Source: Natroniella sp046097105 (GTDB taxonomy: Bacteria > Bacillota > Halanaerobiia > Halobacteroidales > Halobacteroidaceae). Taken from it: 64,000 bases of DNA. Of the stretch, positions 24,379 through 33,143 are shown piece after piece. The stretch covers positions 806,001-870,000 of the forward strand of contig NZ_CP175562.1 of assembly GCF_046097105.1 (NCBI RefSeq), read 5' to 3'. Position 1 is the first letter of the stretch, and every line of letters begins with the position of its first letter. The translations under genes were made by a program, and so were the position numbers. Under the pieces are notes generated by a model. The model was not told the DNA's origin. It did no database searches and saw nothing but the letters and a program-made list of their open reading frames with translations.

Positions 24379-24639
24379 ATGGAATTGTTAAAAGTAGCAA
24401 CTAAATCAAGCCCTAATAAAGTTGCAGGTGCACTTGCTGGTGTTTTAAGAGAGCAAGGTTATGCTGAGATGCAGGCTATTGGGGCTGGAGCTGTGAATCA
24501 AAGTGTAAAAGCTATTGCAATTGCTAGGGGGTTTGTAGCACCTAGTGGACTTAATTTGATTTGTATCCCAGCATTTATAGATATTGAAATTGCAGGGGAG
24601 AAAAGAACCGGTATTAAATTTATTGTAAAGCCTAAATAG
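24379..24639 (+). CDS. spoVS: Stage V sporulation protein S
   Basis: An 86-residue Alba-like protein that affects spore coat assembly and, in Bacillus, entry into sporulation and septation. The whole sequence is the SpoVS family: KVATKSSPNKVAGALAGVLR, MQAIGAGAVNQSVKAIAIAR and a C-terminal IKFIVKPK. Alba-like proteins bind RNA or DNA. Full length. ATG follows AAGGAGG. It stands alone, with an unidentified RNA upstream and a long inverted repeat downstream. Confidence 0.96.
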   Translation: MELLKVATKSSPNKVAGALAGVLREQGYAEMQAIGAGAVNQSVKAIAIARGFVAPSGLNLICIPAFIDIEIAGEKRTGIKFIVKPK

Positions 24640-24650
24640 TCAGCTTGATA

Positions 24651-24705
24651 TTATTATGAAATATTTTAAATGTAAGATAAGGAGTAACAAAATATTTCAT
24701 AATAA
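24651..24705 (+). repeat. Perfect 17-bp inverted repeat after spoVS
   Basis: TTATTATGAAATATTTT (24651-24667) and its exact complement AAAATATTTCATAATAA (24689-24705) enclose 21 nt that contain AAGGAG. No T-run follows, so it is not a standard terminator. It may stabilise the spoVS mRNA 3' end or bind a protein. Confidence 0.7.
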
Positions 24706-24758
24706 GCAATAAAATTAATCAAAAAGATTATCGGGTTAATGAAGCATATAGTTTATTG

Positions 24759-24790
24759 GTCAGTTCTTAAATAGAGCTGGCTTTTTTTTT
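24759..24790 (+). terminator. Terminator
   Basis: GTCAGTTC pairs with GAGCTGGC (two G-T pairs) around TTAAATA, followed by nine T. It may end the spoVS transcript. Confidence 0.8.
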
Positions 24791-24981
24791 CGGGCCAACA
24801 CTAAAAGCTTCAACATAAATAGAAGGTGTAATTCAGAAGAAAAACCTCCTAAACTGCAATTACAATCATTTCAATAGTCCAATGGGCTGTTGGAATGATG
24901 GTATCATAAAGGTTGAGATCAGCCAGTAATGTAGTTAAATTAACTAAAGTTGCTACTGTAATCCACGATTTAATTCTCGGT

Positions 24982-25012
24982 AAACTCTTATCTTAGCGGA
25001 TAAGAGTTTTTT
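24982..25012 (+). terminator. Dispersed terminator family, copy 1
   Basis: AAACTCTTATC, loop TTAGCG, GATAAGAGTTTTTT. One of six near-identical terminators in the host part. No gene precedes it between 24640 and here; that stretch holds only the inverted repeat and terminator listed and shows no coding frame I trust. Confidence 0.85.
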
Positions 25013-25163
25013 GGGGTAGTGGGGGATTTTAAGGAGGTTGAATGAAAATAAAGGGGTAATGAGTTAGTAGGAGTGTTTTAGTAAAGAATAAAGATGAAGT
25101 AAATTAAAAGGCTAGACTTTTCTAGTCTTTTAATTTATGAGAAATTCAGTAAGAGAGGGGAAA

Positions 25164-25985
25164 ATGCTATTCATGGGTGCTAAGATAAAGGATATATTAT
25201 ATAATATTATATTTAAAACTGATACTCGAACTGGAAAGGCCTTTGACGTTATTCTAATATTGGTGATTTTTTGCAATAGCATCTTAATTATTCTTGAAAG
25301 TGTAGATATTATTAGAGAAAGCTATGGGACATTAATAAACTTTCTAGGATGGAGCTTTATATTTATCTTCACAGTAGAATATATACTAAGATTATTTGTT
25401 GTAAAAAATAAAATTAAATATCTATTAAGTTTTTTTGGAATGATTGATTTATTATCTATTATACCAATATATTTTATATTTTTCTTTCCAGGGATGAGAT
25501 TTTTAGTTATTGTCCGAGTTTTTAGGTTGCTTAGAATGTTTAATATTTTCAAGATGGGACGTTATATTACTGAATCTAGATATTTGCTAAGTGCATTAAG
25601 AGCTAGTATTCCTAAAATTACAGTCTTTGTAGTTACAATAATATTTATTATTATAATTGTTGGCTCAGCAATGTATATTATTGAAGGGCCTCAAAATGAT
25701 TTTGATAATATTCCAATCTCAATGTATTGGACTGTCGTTACCGTATCTACCGTCGGCTATGGTGACATATCTCCACAGACTTCTGTTGGAAAGTTTATTT
25801 CGGGTATTTTAATGATTGTTGGTTATGGTATTATAGCTGTACCTACCGGAATTATCTCTCATGAGTTGGCCCATACATCTAAAAGTGAAAAAGAGCAGAA
25901 GATATGTCAAAGTTGTTTTACCGAAACAGATACTTTAAATGATAGGTTTTGCTCTAAATGTGGTTCTAAATTTGCAGATAGTTAA
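25164..25985 (+). CDS. Voltage-gated-type potassium channel with C-terminal zinc ribbon
   Basis: A 273-residue six-span channel. S1-S4 run from residue 20 to 135, with an Arg-rich S4 (FLVIVRVFRLLRMFNIF). The pore carries SMYWTVVTVSTVGYGDI, with the selectivity filter TVGYGD. After S6 a cytoplasmic tail has a double-CxxC zinc ribbon (CQSCFTETDTLNDRFCSKCG). Voltage-sensor arginines are fewer than in eukaryotic Kv channels. ATG 25164 suits the ribosome site GAGAGGGG. The zinc ribbon could be a regulatory or tetramer-assembly domain. Confidence 0.88.
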   Translation: MLFMGAKIKDILYNIIFKTDTRTGKAFDVILILVIFCNSILIILESVDIIRESYGTLINFLGWSFIFIFTVEYILRLFVVKNKIKYLLSFFGMIDLLSIIPIYFIFFFPGMRFLVIVRVFRLLRMFNIFKMGRYITESRYLLSALRASIPKITVFVVTIIFIIIIVGSAMYIIEGPQNDFDNIPISMYWTVVTVSTVGYGDISPQTSVGKFISGILMIVGYGIIAVPTGIISHELAHTSKSEKEQKICQSCFTETDTLNDRFCSKCGSKFADS

Positions 25986-26049
25986 GTTTAGTTCTTTTTA
26001 GTATAATATCATAATAATCTTTATGAAGCAATAAGGTTAAATTCTGGAC

Positions 26050-26083
26050 TTATCAATTCTTTTTGTAAAAGAATTGTTGATAA
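26050..26083 (+). repeat. Hairpin between channel and lyase genes
   Basis: AATTCTTTT (26055-26063) pairs with AAAAGAATT (26067-26075) around TGT; an outer TTATC/GATAA extends the stem past a 3-nt bulge. It lacks a T-run. It could be a processed terminator of the channel gene or an operator for the lyase gene. Confidence 0.5.
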
Positions 26084-26159
26084 TCCATGTTTTAATATAT
26101 AGAGAGGCAGGGTATGATAATAACAAACTTCATTATAAATTGGACAGAGGAGGTAAAAA

Positions 26160-27536
26160 ATGGATGAAAACAAACAGTATCGAATGGAAAATGATACATT
26201 AGGCAATATTATGATTCCTAAAACAGCCTACTATGGTGCACAAACACAACGTGCAATCAATAATTTTCCAATTAGTGGTATTCGATTACCTCGTGCTTTT
26301 ATAAGGGCACAGGGGATTATTAAAGCTGCTAGTGCATCTGTGAACGTAGAATTAGGCTTACTTTCACCTGATATCGGTCAAGCCATTATACAGGCATCAC
26401 AAGAAGTGATTGATGGTAAATGGGATGAACAATTCCTTGTAGATGTCTATCAAGCAGGTGCAGGGACATCACAAAACATGAATGCAAACGAAGTCATTGC
26501 TAGACGTGCGACTGAAATCATGGTCGGTGCAGAACAAGTTCACCCTAATGACCATGTTAATATGTCACAGTCTACTAATGACACATTTCCTTCTGCATTG
26601 AATATTGCTGCTGTTGAATCAATACAACAAAAACTAATTCCAGCTCTCACCAACTTACAACAAGAACTTCAAAAGAAATCTGAACAATTCATGCCAGTAT
26701 TAAAAGCTGGTCGTACACATTTACATGACGGTGTTCCTATCAGGTTAGGCCAAGAATTTTCAGGTTATGCACAAACCATCCAAAATATGAAGCAACAAAT
26801 TGAAGAAGGTCTTAAAGGATTATACGAGATTGGTTTAGGCGGGAATGCTGTAGGAACGGATATTAATTTACAACCAGGGTATGTGCCAAAAGTAATTCAG
26901 GAAGTGAATAAGCGGACGAAATTAACCTTTAGAGAGCCAAAAGACATATTTGCTTTTATGCAAAATATGAGTGAACCATTACACTGCATGCTAATATTAA
27001 AAGAGCTAGCAGTTCATCTGATAAAAATAACTAGTGACTTACGATTATTAAGTTCAGGGCCAAGGACAGGACTAGCCGAAATCACATTACCACCTGTTCA
27101 ACCTGGTTCAACGGTTATGCCTGGTAAAGTAAATCCCGCTATTTTAGAAATGACCCATATGGTTTGTTGTCAAGTAATAGGATACGAAACAGCTATCTCA
27201 ACTGCTGCTAGGGCTAGTCAATTAGAAATTAATGTGATGATGCCTGTCATTGCACATACATTCCTTCATTCGATTGAATTAATGGGTAACGCAATTAATA
27301 CTCTTGTTAAAAAATGTATCACAGGTATTCAAGCAGATGAGAAGATTTGTAACCAATGGCTGAATGAGAGTTTATCTTTAGTTACAGGGTTAAGCCCTAA
27401 ATTAGGTTATGACATGGCGTCACAGATTGGATTGACAGCTGATGAGCAAGATAAGACATTAAAAGAGGTTTTAGAAGAAAAAGGAATGCTTACAGATGAA
27501 ATATTACAAGCCATCGATCCTAAAGGGATGGTATAA
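26160..27536 (+). CDS. Class II fumarase/aspartase-family lyase
   Basis: A 458-residue member of the fumarase C/aspartase superfamily, which adds or removes water or ammonia at fumarate. Signatures: GAGTSQNMNANEVIARRATE, HVNMSQSTNDTFPSA, AGRTHLHDGVPIRLGQEF and the superfamily loop GSTVMPGKVNPAILEM. The loop has GST where most members have GSS; the loop Ser region holds the catalytic base, so the change deserves attention. PGKVNP suits fumarase, while aspartases often have PAKVNP, so I cannot assign substrate. Codon choice (more CGT, ACA and CAA) looks different from neighbours and may reflect transfer. ATG follows GGAGG. Confidence 0.85.
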   Translation: MDENKQYRMENDTLGNIMIPKTAYYGAQTQRAINNFPISGIRLPRAFIRAQGIIKAASASVNVELGLLSPDIGQAIIQASQEVIDGKWDEQFLVDVYQAGAGTSQNMNANEVIARRATEIMVGAEQVHPNDHVNMSQSTNDTFPSALNIAAVESIQQKLIPALTNLQQELQKKSEQFMPVLKAGRTHLHDGVPIRLGQEFSGYAQTIQNMKQQIEEGLKGLYEIGLGGNAVGTDINLQPGYVPKVIQEVNKRTKLTFREPKDIFAFMQNMSEPLHCMLILKELAVHLIKITSDLRLLSSGPRTGLAEITLPPVQPGSTVMPGKVNPAILEMTHMVCCQVIGYETAISTAARASQLEINVMMPVIAHTFLHSIELMGNAINTLVKKCITGIQADEKICNQWLNESLSLVTGLSPKLGYDMASQIGLTADEQDKTLKEVLEEKGMLTDEILQAIDPKGMV

Positions 27537-27587
27537 ACTTTTATCTGCCAGAAATAGAATTAAATCTAAAATAGCTTCAGCCAGTAG

Positions 27588-27617
27588 ACTCTTATCTTAG
27601 CGGATGAGAGTTTTTTT
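27588..27617 (+). terminator. Dispersed terminator family, copy 2
   Basis: ACTCTTATC, loop TTAGCG, GATGAGAGTTTTTTT, just after the lyase gene. Shares the loop TTAGCG with copy 1. Confidence 0.88.
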
Positions 27618-27832
27618 GTTTCAAAAAATTAAAAGGATAATATTGTTTCAAATAGAATAATAATAATGAATACTAATTCTGTTAAGTCAGGCTATAACTA
27701 GAATTTTTAAAGTAGTATTAAAAATAATTTTGTTAGTACATAATTCATAAGATAATGAACGAACTGCAATGACGTAAATTTATAATTTATTATATGGTAG
27801 TAAGGTTATGTGCTTAAAAGGGGATGCAAAGA

Positions 27833-28876
27833 ATGAGAAAAGTTAGAATAGAAAAATTAACAAAAAATATGGTTTTGGCTAAACCAATTATGCACAAGGG
27901 CCAAGTTCTTTTAAGAGAAGGATGTCAAAGGATAGATAAATATAAAGAACGACTAGAAGAGTATGGAATTATGCAAGTCTATATTGAAGATGAAATCTCT
28001 AAAGATATAGAAGAGAATAAAGTAATATCAGAGGAATTACAAAATAAATGTAAAGAAGATATTAAAGAAGTTATTGAAAATATAACTCAAGATAAAGTAG
28101 TAGATATGGCTAAGCTAAAGGCAGGAATTGGTAGTATTATTGATCGAGTATTAACTAATAATAATGCTTTAGTTAATTTATTTTCATTAAAAGTGGTTGA
28201 TGAATATATCTTTCAACATTCTGTTAATGTAGCTGTAATTTCAATTATGATTGGAAAGGAATTAAATTACAAGAAAAAACGTTTAATTAAACTTGGTTTA
28301 GGAGCTATATTACATGATGTTGGGAAGTTAGTAATACCTGAAGAAATTTTAAAAAAACCTAGTTCATTAACTGATGAAGAGTATAAAATTATTAAAACAC
28401 ATCCTGGTGAAGGATATAAGCAGTTCGAAGGAAGATTTGATATTAGTCCAGTAGCAAGAATACCTATCTTACATCATCATGAAAAAGTGGATGGTAGTGG
28501 TTATCCTGAAGGGTTGAAAGGTAAAGAGATTCATGAGTTTGGACGTGTAGTAGCTATAGCTGAAGTATTTGATGCTTTAACTTCTGATCGGTACTATCGA
28601 AAAGCATGGAGTGTTAAAAAGGCTGTTGATTTAATTAAAGAAGAAGCAGGCAAAGAATTTGATGAAAAAATAGTAGAGAAATTTTTATCATTCATTTCTG
28701 TTTATCCTAATGGTGAAATTGTCAAACTTAATGATGGTAGCCAAGCAATTATTGTTGAACAGACTAAAGATGCTTATCGACCAAAGGTTAGAATTTTCAA
28801 AGGTGAAGATGGCAAAGAATTAAATAATTTCAAAGAAGTTGATTTGAGTCTAGAAAACAGCCTAGAAATAGTCTGA
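27833..28876 (+). CDS. HD-GYP domain protein, probable c-di-GMP phosphodiesterase
   Basis: A 347-residue cytoplasmic protein. The N-terminal 100 residues (KVRIEKLTKNMVLAKPIMHK) form a small domain common to HD-GYP proteins. The HD-GYP domain spans about 120-300: FQHSVNVAVIS, ILHDVGKLVIPEEI (HD), HHEKVDGSGYPEGLKG (GYP) and VVAIAEVFDALTSDRYYRKA. All metal ligands and GYP are intact, so it should degrade c-di-GMP. With the GGDEF and GGDEF-EAL proteins elsewhere in the window, it indicates active c-di-GMP signalling. ATG 27833 is spaced 9 nt from AAGGGG. Confidence 0.9.
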   Translation: MRKVRIEKLTKNMVLAKPIMHKGQVLLREGCQRIDKYKERLEEYGIMQVYIEDEISKDIEENKVISEELQNKCKEDIKEVIENITQDKVVDMAKLKAGIGSIIDRVLTNNNALVNLFSLKVVDEYIFQHSVNVAVISIMIGKELNYKKKRLIKLGLGAILHDVGKLVIPEEILKKPSSLTDEEYKIIKTHPGEGYKQFEGRFDISPVARIPILHHHEKVDGSGYPEGLKGKEIHEFGRVVAIAEVFDALTSDRYYRKAWSVKKAVDLIKEEAGKEFDEKIVEKFLSFISVYPNGEIVKLNDGSQAIIVEQTKDAYRPKVRIFKGEDGKELNNFKEVDLSLENSLEIV

Positions 28877-29125
28877 AAATCGCTAAAACAGCTCAGATTA
28901 AGTATGATAGTTAAAATAGAATTAAATTACAGATTGAATTACGATCAATTAAAGCAATAAACTTATTTTTAGATTAAAGCCTGGCATACTAATGATGTTG
29001 GCCCGTGGAAAGAGTTTAGAGCTATTTTATCTTTGTTGCAGAAAATTTATTGTAAGAGAAAGCAGGTATAAGATTATGAAGTCTTTCTAAAACTATAAAC
29101 AGTATAGTATTAGGAGGCGAAAATT

Positions 29126-29608
29126 ATTGAAAAAAACAATTTAAATTTACAAGAAGTTATGGATGGCGATAAGAATTTAAGATCTTATGGTTTGAAGGTA
29201 GATGCTAATAATGATGTTGTAATTGTAACTGGGATAGTAGATACCTTAAGTGAGAAAAGACATGCTGAAAAGGTGATAAATAGTGTAGTAGATGATAAGA
29301 AGGTAGAGATGGAAGTTAGTATTAGTACAGATGGTGCAATTACTGATGATGATGTTGATATGGAAGTGGCTGAAGAGATTGAAATTCAGACTGAGTTAGA
29401 AGATAAGATAACAGCTGAGAGTAAAAAAGGGGTAGTACATTTATTAGGCACTGTTGAAAGTGAAGAGTTAAGACAGAAAGCAGATAAAGTTGCTGCTAAA
29501 GCTCGTGGTGTAACTGGTGTAGTTAATCATATTAAAGTGGATAATGAAGCTGATGAAACTGGAGATCCTTTTCATGCTCAAGTAAGAAATGATAATGAAG
29601 AAGAGTAA
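29126..29608 (+). CDS. BON-domain protein, apparent AUU start
   Basis: A 160-residue acidic protein with two BON domains (LKVDANNDVVIVTGIVDTLS; ITAESKKGVVHLLGTVESEE followed by ARGVTGVVNHIKVDNE). BON domains bind membranes or solutes and often serve in osmotic or envelope stress proteins. No signal peptide is seen. AGGAGG (29112-29117) is followed by ATTATT at 29123-29128 and no standard start; the first ATG (29159) has no ribosome site. The frame opens after TAG 29111. The AUU start adds EKNNLNLQEV to the N-terminus. Confidence 0.72.
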   Translation: MEKNNLNLQEVMDGDKNLRSYGLKVDANNDVVIVTGIVDTLSEKRHAEKVINSVVDDKKVEMEVSISTDGAITDDDVDMEVAEEIEIQTELEDKITAESKKGVVHLLGTVESEELRQKADKVAAKARGVTGVVNHIKVDNEADETGDPFHAQVRNDNEEE

Positions 29609-29650
29609 TAATAAGCTAAAAAAATAAAAAACAATTATTATAAATAAGAA

Positions 29651-29691
29651 AACTCCTGAGATTCCAGTAGCTGCTTGGAACTTCAGGGGTT
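29651..29691 (+). terminator. Imperfect terminator-like hairpin
   Basis: AACTCCTGA and TTCCA pair with TGGAA and TCAGGGGTT, leaving a small internal loop; followed by only a weak T-rich stretch (TATTATGTAGTTT). Probably ends the BON gene transcript. Confidence 0.6.
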
Positions 29692-29814
29692 ATTATGTAG
29701 TTTAGGGGTAAAGACAATTATCTAAGCAGGACAATCTTACTTCTTGACTAAGTTTGTATAAAGAAGATTGACTTTCGAACAAGATTAATAATTAAGGTTA
29801 AAGGAGAATCAGCA

Positions 29815-31740
29815 ATGGAGTTTAAATGGTATCGAGATGAGCAACTTAGAAATTGTGGAGGTTATGGAAAGATAGAAGACTTTTTAACTAAAGGTCTTGA
29901 TAAGTTTCAAAATGAATTAAAGTGCTTTGTTAGTGAGCATCTTGGGTTCAAAGTTAATGATGAACAGATGATTGCTTGGCAAAATTGTTATCAATTTTTA
30001 AAAAAACAGCTTAAAAGATTGATAGAAATAGATGAAGATTATAGTCAATTATCTTTGGCCTTTGAATATTCTCTACCAATGGAAGGAGGAAGAAGGCCGG
30101 ATGTATTATTATTTTCAAAAAGGAAGGTAGTTATCTTAGAGTTTAAAAGAAAAGAAAGTTATAATTATAATGATTTAGAACAGTTGATAGGTTACCAAAG
30201 AGATATTAAAAATTATCATCACCAAACTAATAAGCAGAATCTAGAGATAATATCGTATTTGGTATTGACTAAAGGTGTGAAGAATTATGCCAGTCAAGAT
30301 GGAATTAAAATATTGACTGCTAATAATTTTGTTACAGAAATAAGCAAATTGAACTTAAATCCTGCTTGGGAAGAGAATGTAGTCAAGTGGTTAAATTCTG
30401 AGTATCAACCTTTACCTAATATTGTAGAGGCGACATTGGAGCTTTTTGAAAAAAAAGAGTTGCCTGAAATTAAAAATATTGAAGAGGGTCAAATCGCAGA
30501 GGCTGTAGATTATTTAAAAGAGATTATTCATCTAAATGAGATAAAAAACAAGCAAAAGAATCTAGTGTTTGTCACTGGAGTACCTGGTTCTGGAAAGACT
30601 TTGGCTGCTTTAAAGGTTCTTTATGATTATAATAGATATAAATATAGTAAAGATAAAAAGCCATTAGCTGCTATCTACTTATCGGGTAATGGACCATTAA
30701 TCAGTGTATTACAGAATATATTGGATAATGAAATAAAGGAGTTAGGAGAGAATGGTAAGGCCTATGTGAGAAGTATGTATAGTTATAAGCGGGAGCATAT
30801 GAATAATTCTAAGCCACCACTGGAGAATGTAGTGATTTTTGATGAAGCACAACGGGCCTGGGATGAAAAGAAGATGGGAAGTAATTATTCAGAAGCTGAT
30901 TTTTTATTAAAGGCAGGTAATAAAATTTATAGAACTAAAGGTAGTGCAACGATAATCTGCTTTATAGGTGAAGGCCAAGCTATACATACCGGTGAAGAAG
31001 AAGAGATTAAATTATGGCAGAGATCATTAAATAAAAAGGGGATCAATCAGTGGCACCTCTATACTCCTCCTAAATATGAAGAGTTATTTAATAATGCAGA
31101 GACTGTCAAGGTGGATCAGCGATTGAACCTTGATTACTCTATTAGAAGCCATTTTATAGATACGAATTTATGGATAGAGTCCTTACTTAAAGGTGATTTA
31201 ATTAGTGCAAGAGAGCATTTAGCCGAAATGCATCAAAAAGGATTTATTCTGAGGATAACTCGAAGCTTTACAGAAGGTAAAGAATTTATTAAGCAGAAGG
31301 AAGTAGGTGATCAAGGGATAAGTTATGGATTATTAATTTCTTCTAAGGTCTGGGATAAAAATATAAGAAAGTATATCAATAATGGTAGATATCAAGGAAG
31401 TTATATGCAGTCTGAAGAAGTTGGTAACTGGTTTAGAGAAGAGAGTAAGAAGTTTCAAAAAGGTGCTTCAGAGTTTGCCTGTCAAGGCTTAGAGTTAGAT
31501 TATCCGATTGTTTGTTTTGGAGGAGATTATTATTATGACGGTAGTCAATGGAAGATAGATTCACAAGCAGTTAAATATCATGGAAATAAATATAATGATT
31601 TTCCAGAGATAATGAAGAATATTTACCGAGTCTTACTTTCAAGAGCTAGGAAGGGGATGGTTATCTATCTACCTAAATTTAAGCAATTAGATAACACTTA
31701 TGACTTCTTAGTCAAGTCGGGAATTAGAGAGATAAAATGA
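29815..31740 (+). CDS. PD-(D/E)XK-like nuclease fused to DUF2075 helicase
   Basis: A 641-residue protein. Residues 1-190 contain RRPDVLLFSKRKVVILEFKR, a Asp...Glu-x-Lys pattern of PD-(D/E)XK nucleases, followed by a helix with QLIGYQRDI. From residue 250 on it is a DUF2075 superfamily 1 helicase: Walker A VTGVPGSGKTLAAL, Walker B VVIFDEAQRAWD, IICFIGEGQAIHTGEE (motif III), VDQRLNLDYSIRS (motif IV) and YRVLLSRARKGMVIYLP (motif VI). It should use ATP to move on nucleic acid and cut it. DUF2075 helicases are often found in defence contexts. First gene of a three-gene operon; ATG follows AAAGGAG. Confidence 0.85.
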   Translation: MEFKWYRDEQLRNCGGYGKIEDFLTKGLDKFQNELKCFVSEHLGFKVNDEQMIAWQNCYQFLKKQLKRLIEIDEDYSQLSLAFEYSLPMEGGRRPDVLLFSKRKVVILEFKRKESYNYNDLEQLIGYQRDIKNYHHQTNKQNLEIISYLVLTKGVKNYASQDGIKILTANNFVTEISKLNLNPAWEENVVKWLNSEYQPLPNIVEATLELFEKKELPEIKNIEEGQIAEAVDYLKEIIHLNEIKNKQKNLVFVTGVPGSGKTLAALKVLYDYNRYKYSKDKKPLAAIYLSGNGPLISVLQNILDNEIKELGENGKAYVRSMYSYKREHMNNSKPPLENVVIFDEAQRAWDEKKMGSNYSEADFLLKAGNKIYRTKGSATIICFIGEGQAIHTGEEEEIKLWQRSLNKKGINQWHLYTPPKYEELFNNAETVKVDQRLNLDYSIRSHFIDTNLWIESLLKGDLISAREHLAEMHQKGFILRITRSFTEGKEFIKQKEVGDQGISYGLLISSKVWDKNIRKYINNGRYQGSYMQSEEVGNWFREESKKFQKGASEFACQGLELDYPIVCFGGDYYYDGSQWKIDSQAVKYHGNKYNDFPEIMKNIYRVLLSRARKGMVIYLPKFKQLDNTYDFLVKSGIREIK

Positions 31741-31753
31741 CAAGGAGGATAAT

Positions 31754-32143
31754 ATGATTGATGTAGCAGCTGCAGTTATGGTTAATGAAGCTAGACAAGT
31801 CTTTATCGCCCAGCGAAATAAACCTCAAGAACTGGCCGGAATGTGGGAATTTCCTGGAGGAAAGATTGAAGAGGGTGAAAGCCCCAAAGAGAGTCTAATC
31901 CGTGAAATTAAAGAAGAATTGGGAGTAGAAATTAAGATTACTAGATTTATTACAGAAAGTATTTATCAATATAATTTTGGTAAGGTTAGAATCTTTGCTT
32001 ACTTAGCTGAATTAAGCTCAGGAGAGATAGAGGTTAAGGAGCATAATGCTGCTAGCTGGGTTGATTTAGCAGAGTTAAATAACTATCAATTTGTACCTGC
32101 TGATGTAGAGATTGTTGATCAAATAAAGGAGGAGTTAAATTGA
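31754..32143 (+). CDS. MutT-type Nudix hydrolase in the nuclease-helicase operon
   Basis: A 129-residue Nudix enzyme of the MutT/CTP-pyrophosphohydrolase group. The box is complete: GGKIEEGESPKESLIREIKE then ELGV. The N-terminal VAAAVMVNEARQVFIAQRNK and MWEFPGGK match enzymes that hydrolyse oxidised or modified (d)NTPs. Spacing to the helicase is 13 bp with AAGGAGG; its stop overlaps the start of the HNH gene (TTGA). Tight coupling suggests a shared pathway, for example control of modified nucleotides or of a nucleotide signal. Confidence 0.88.
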   Translation: MIDVAAAVMVNEARQVFIAQRNKPQELAGMWEFPGGKIEEGESPKESLIREIKEELGVEIKITRFITESIYQYNFGKVRIFAYLAELSSGEIEVKEHNAASWVDLAELNNYQFVPADVEIVDQIKEELN

Positions 32144-32961
32144 AAATAGATAAGCTTGAAGTTGGAGAGCGGCTAACACATGAAGAATTACGTACAACTT
32201 TTCAATGTGGAGTTTCAGGGGGAATAAGATATTCTTCAAAGAGTAAAAGTATTGTTATAATCTCTGATCAATCAGATCCATTCTATCAAGATTACTGGGA
32301 AGGTAATATTTTGCATTACACTGGAACAGGAAGAGTAGGAGATCAGAAGCTTGAGGGAGCAAATAAAAGGTTAGCTAATATAAACAATAGTGGTATCAGT
32401 GGCTACTTATTTGAAAAGATAAAGCCCAATGATTATGAATTTCTAGGACAAGTTAAATTAGCTAAAAGGTCTTATCAAGAAGTGCAGCTAGATGAAAACA
32501 ATGAATTACGTAAGGTATGGATGTTCCCTTTGCAGTTGATTAGTAATGGACCTAAACCCTTATCTGAAGCAAGGTTTAATAAGACTGAGAAGAAAAGAAA
32601 GAAAAAGGCAAAAAAAACTGAAGATGAAATTTTGAAAAAGCGGGCTATTAATACTAATAAACAGCCTGGAACTAGAGAGGTTACTAGTAGTAATTATGTA
32701 AGGGATCCTTATGTGTCTGAGTATGCCAAACGCCGAGCTAAGGGGTATTGCCAACTATGTGAAAAGAAAGCTCCTTTTAAAAATAAAGGCGGTGATCCAT
32801 ATTTGGAAACCCATCATATAGAGTGGTTGTCAAAGGGTGGAGAAGATTCTATTAAAAATACAGTAGCGCTTTGTCCAAATTGTCATAGAAAGATGCATGT
32901 AATTAATTCTAAAGATGATATAAAGAAGCTTAAACTTAAGGTTCAAGGTGATAATTTTTAA
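32140..32961 (+). CDS. SRA-like/HNH endonuclease (McrA-type)
   Basis: A 273-residue protein. Residues 1-130 look like an SRA/YDG-type modified-base-reading domain: CGVSGGIRYSSKSKSIVIIS, DYWEGNILHYTGTGRVGDQK and LEGANKRLA are typical of the SRA part of ScoMcrA-type enzymes. A Lys-rich linker follows. The C-terminal HNH domain has CQLCEKKAPF, LETHHIEWLSKGGEDS and NTVALCPNCHRKMH, with two CxxC pairs for structural zinc and intact His-His/Asn. Such enzymes cut DNA carrying modified cytosines or phosphorothioate. TTG start overlaps the Nudix stop. Confidence 0.85.
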   Translation: MKIDKLEVGERLTHEELRTTFQCGVSGGIRYSSKSKSIVIISDQSDPFYQDYWEGNILHYTGTGRVGDQKLEGANKRLANINNSGISGYLFEKIKPNDYEFLGQVKLAKRSYQEVQLDENNELRKVWMFPLQLISNGPKPLSEARFNKTEKKRKKKAKKTEDEILKKRAINTNKQPGTREVTSSNYVRDPYVSEYAKRRAKGYCQLCEKKAPFKNKGGDPYLETHHIEWLSKGGEDSIKNTVALCPNCHRKMHVINSKDDIKKLKLKVQGDNF

Positions 32962-33000
32962 TAGTGCTAGACTCACAATATTAAATTTTAATTAACAGCA

Positions 33001-33029
33001 GACTCTATCTTAACAGATAAGAGTTTTTC
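33001..33029 (+). terminator. Dispersed terminator family, copy 3
   Basis: ACTCTATCTTAACAGATAAGAGTTTTT, immediately after the three-gene operon. The 5' arm lacks one T relative to the family consensus. Confidence 0.85.
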
Positions 33030-33143
33030 TTTGCAGGAAGTTTCAGAATTGCTTTCCTTAAAAAGGAATTGAGAAAAAGGGTTTTGAATTTTAATTGATA
33101 TAAGATATATAGTATAAAGTTGTTATTAAAGGAGGTGGTAATT

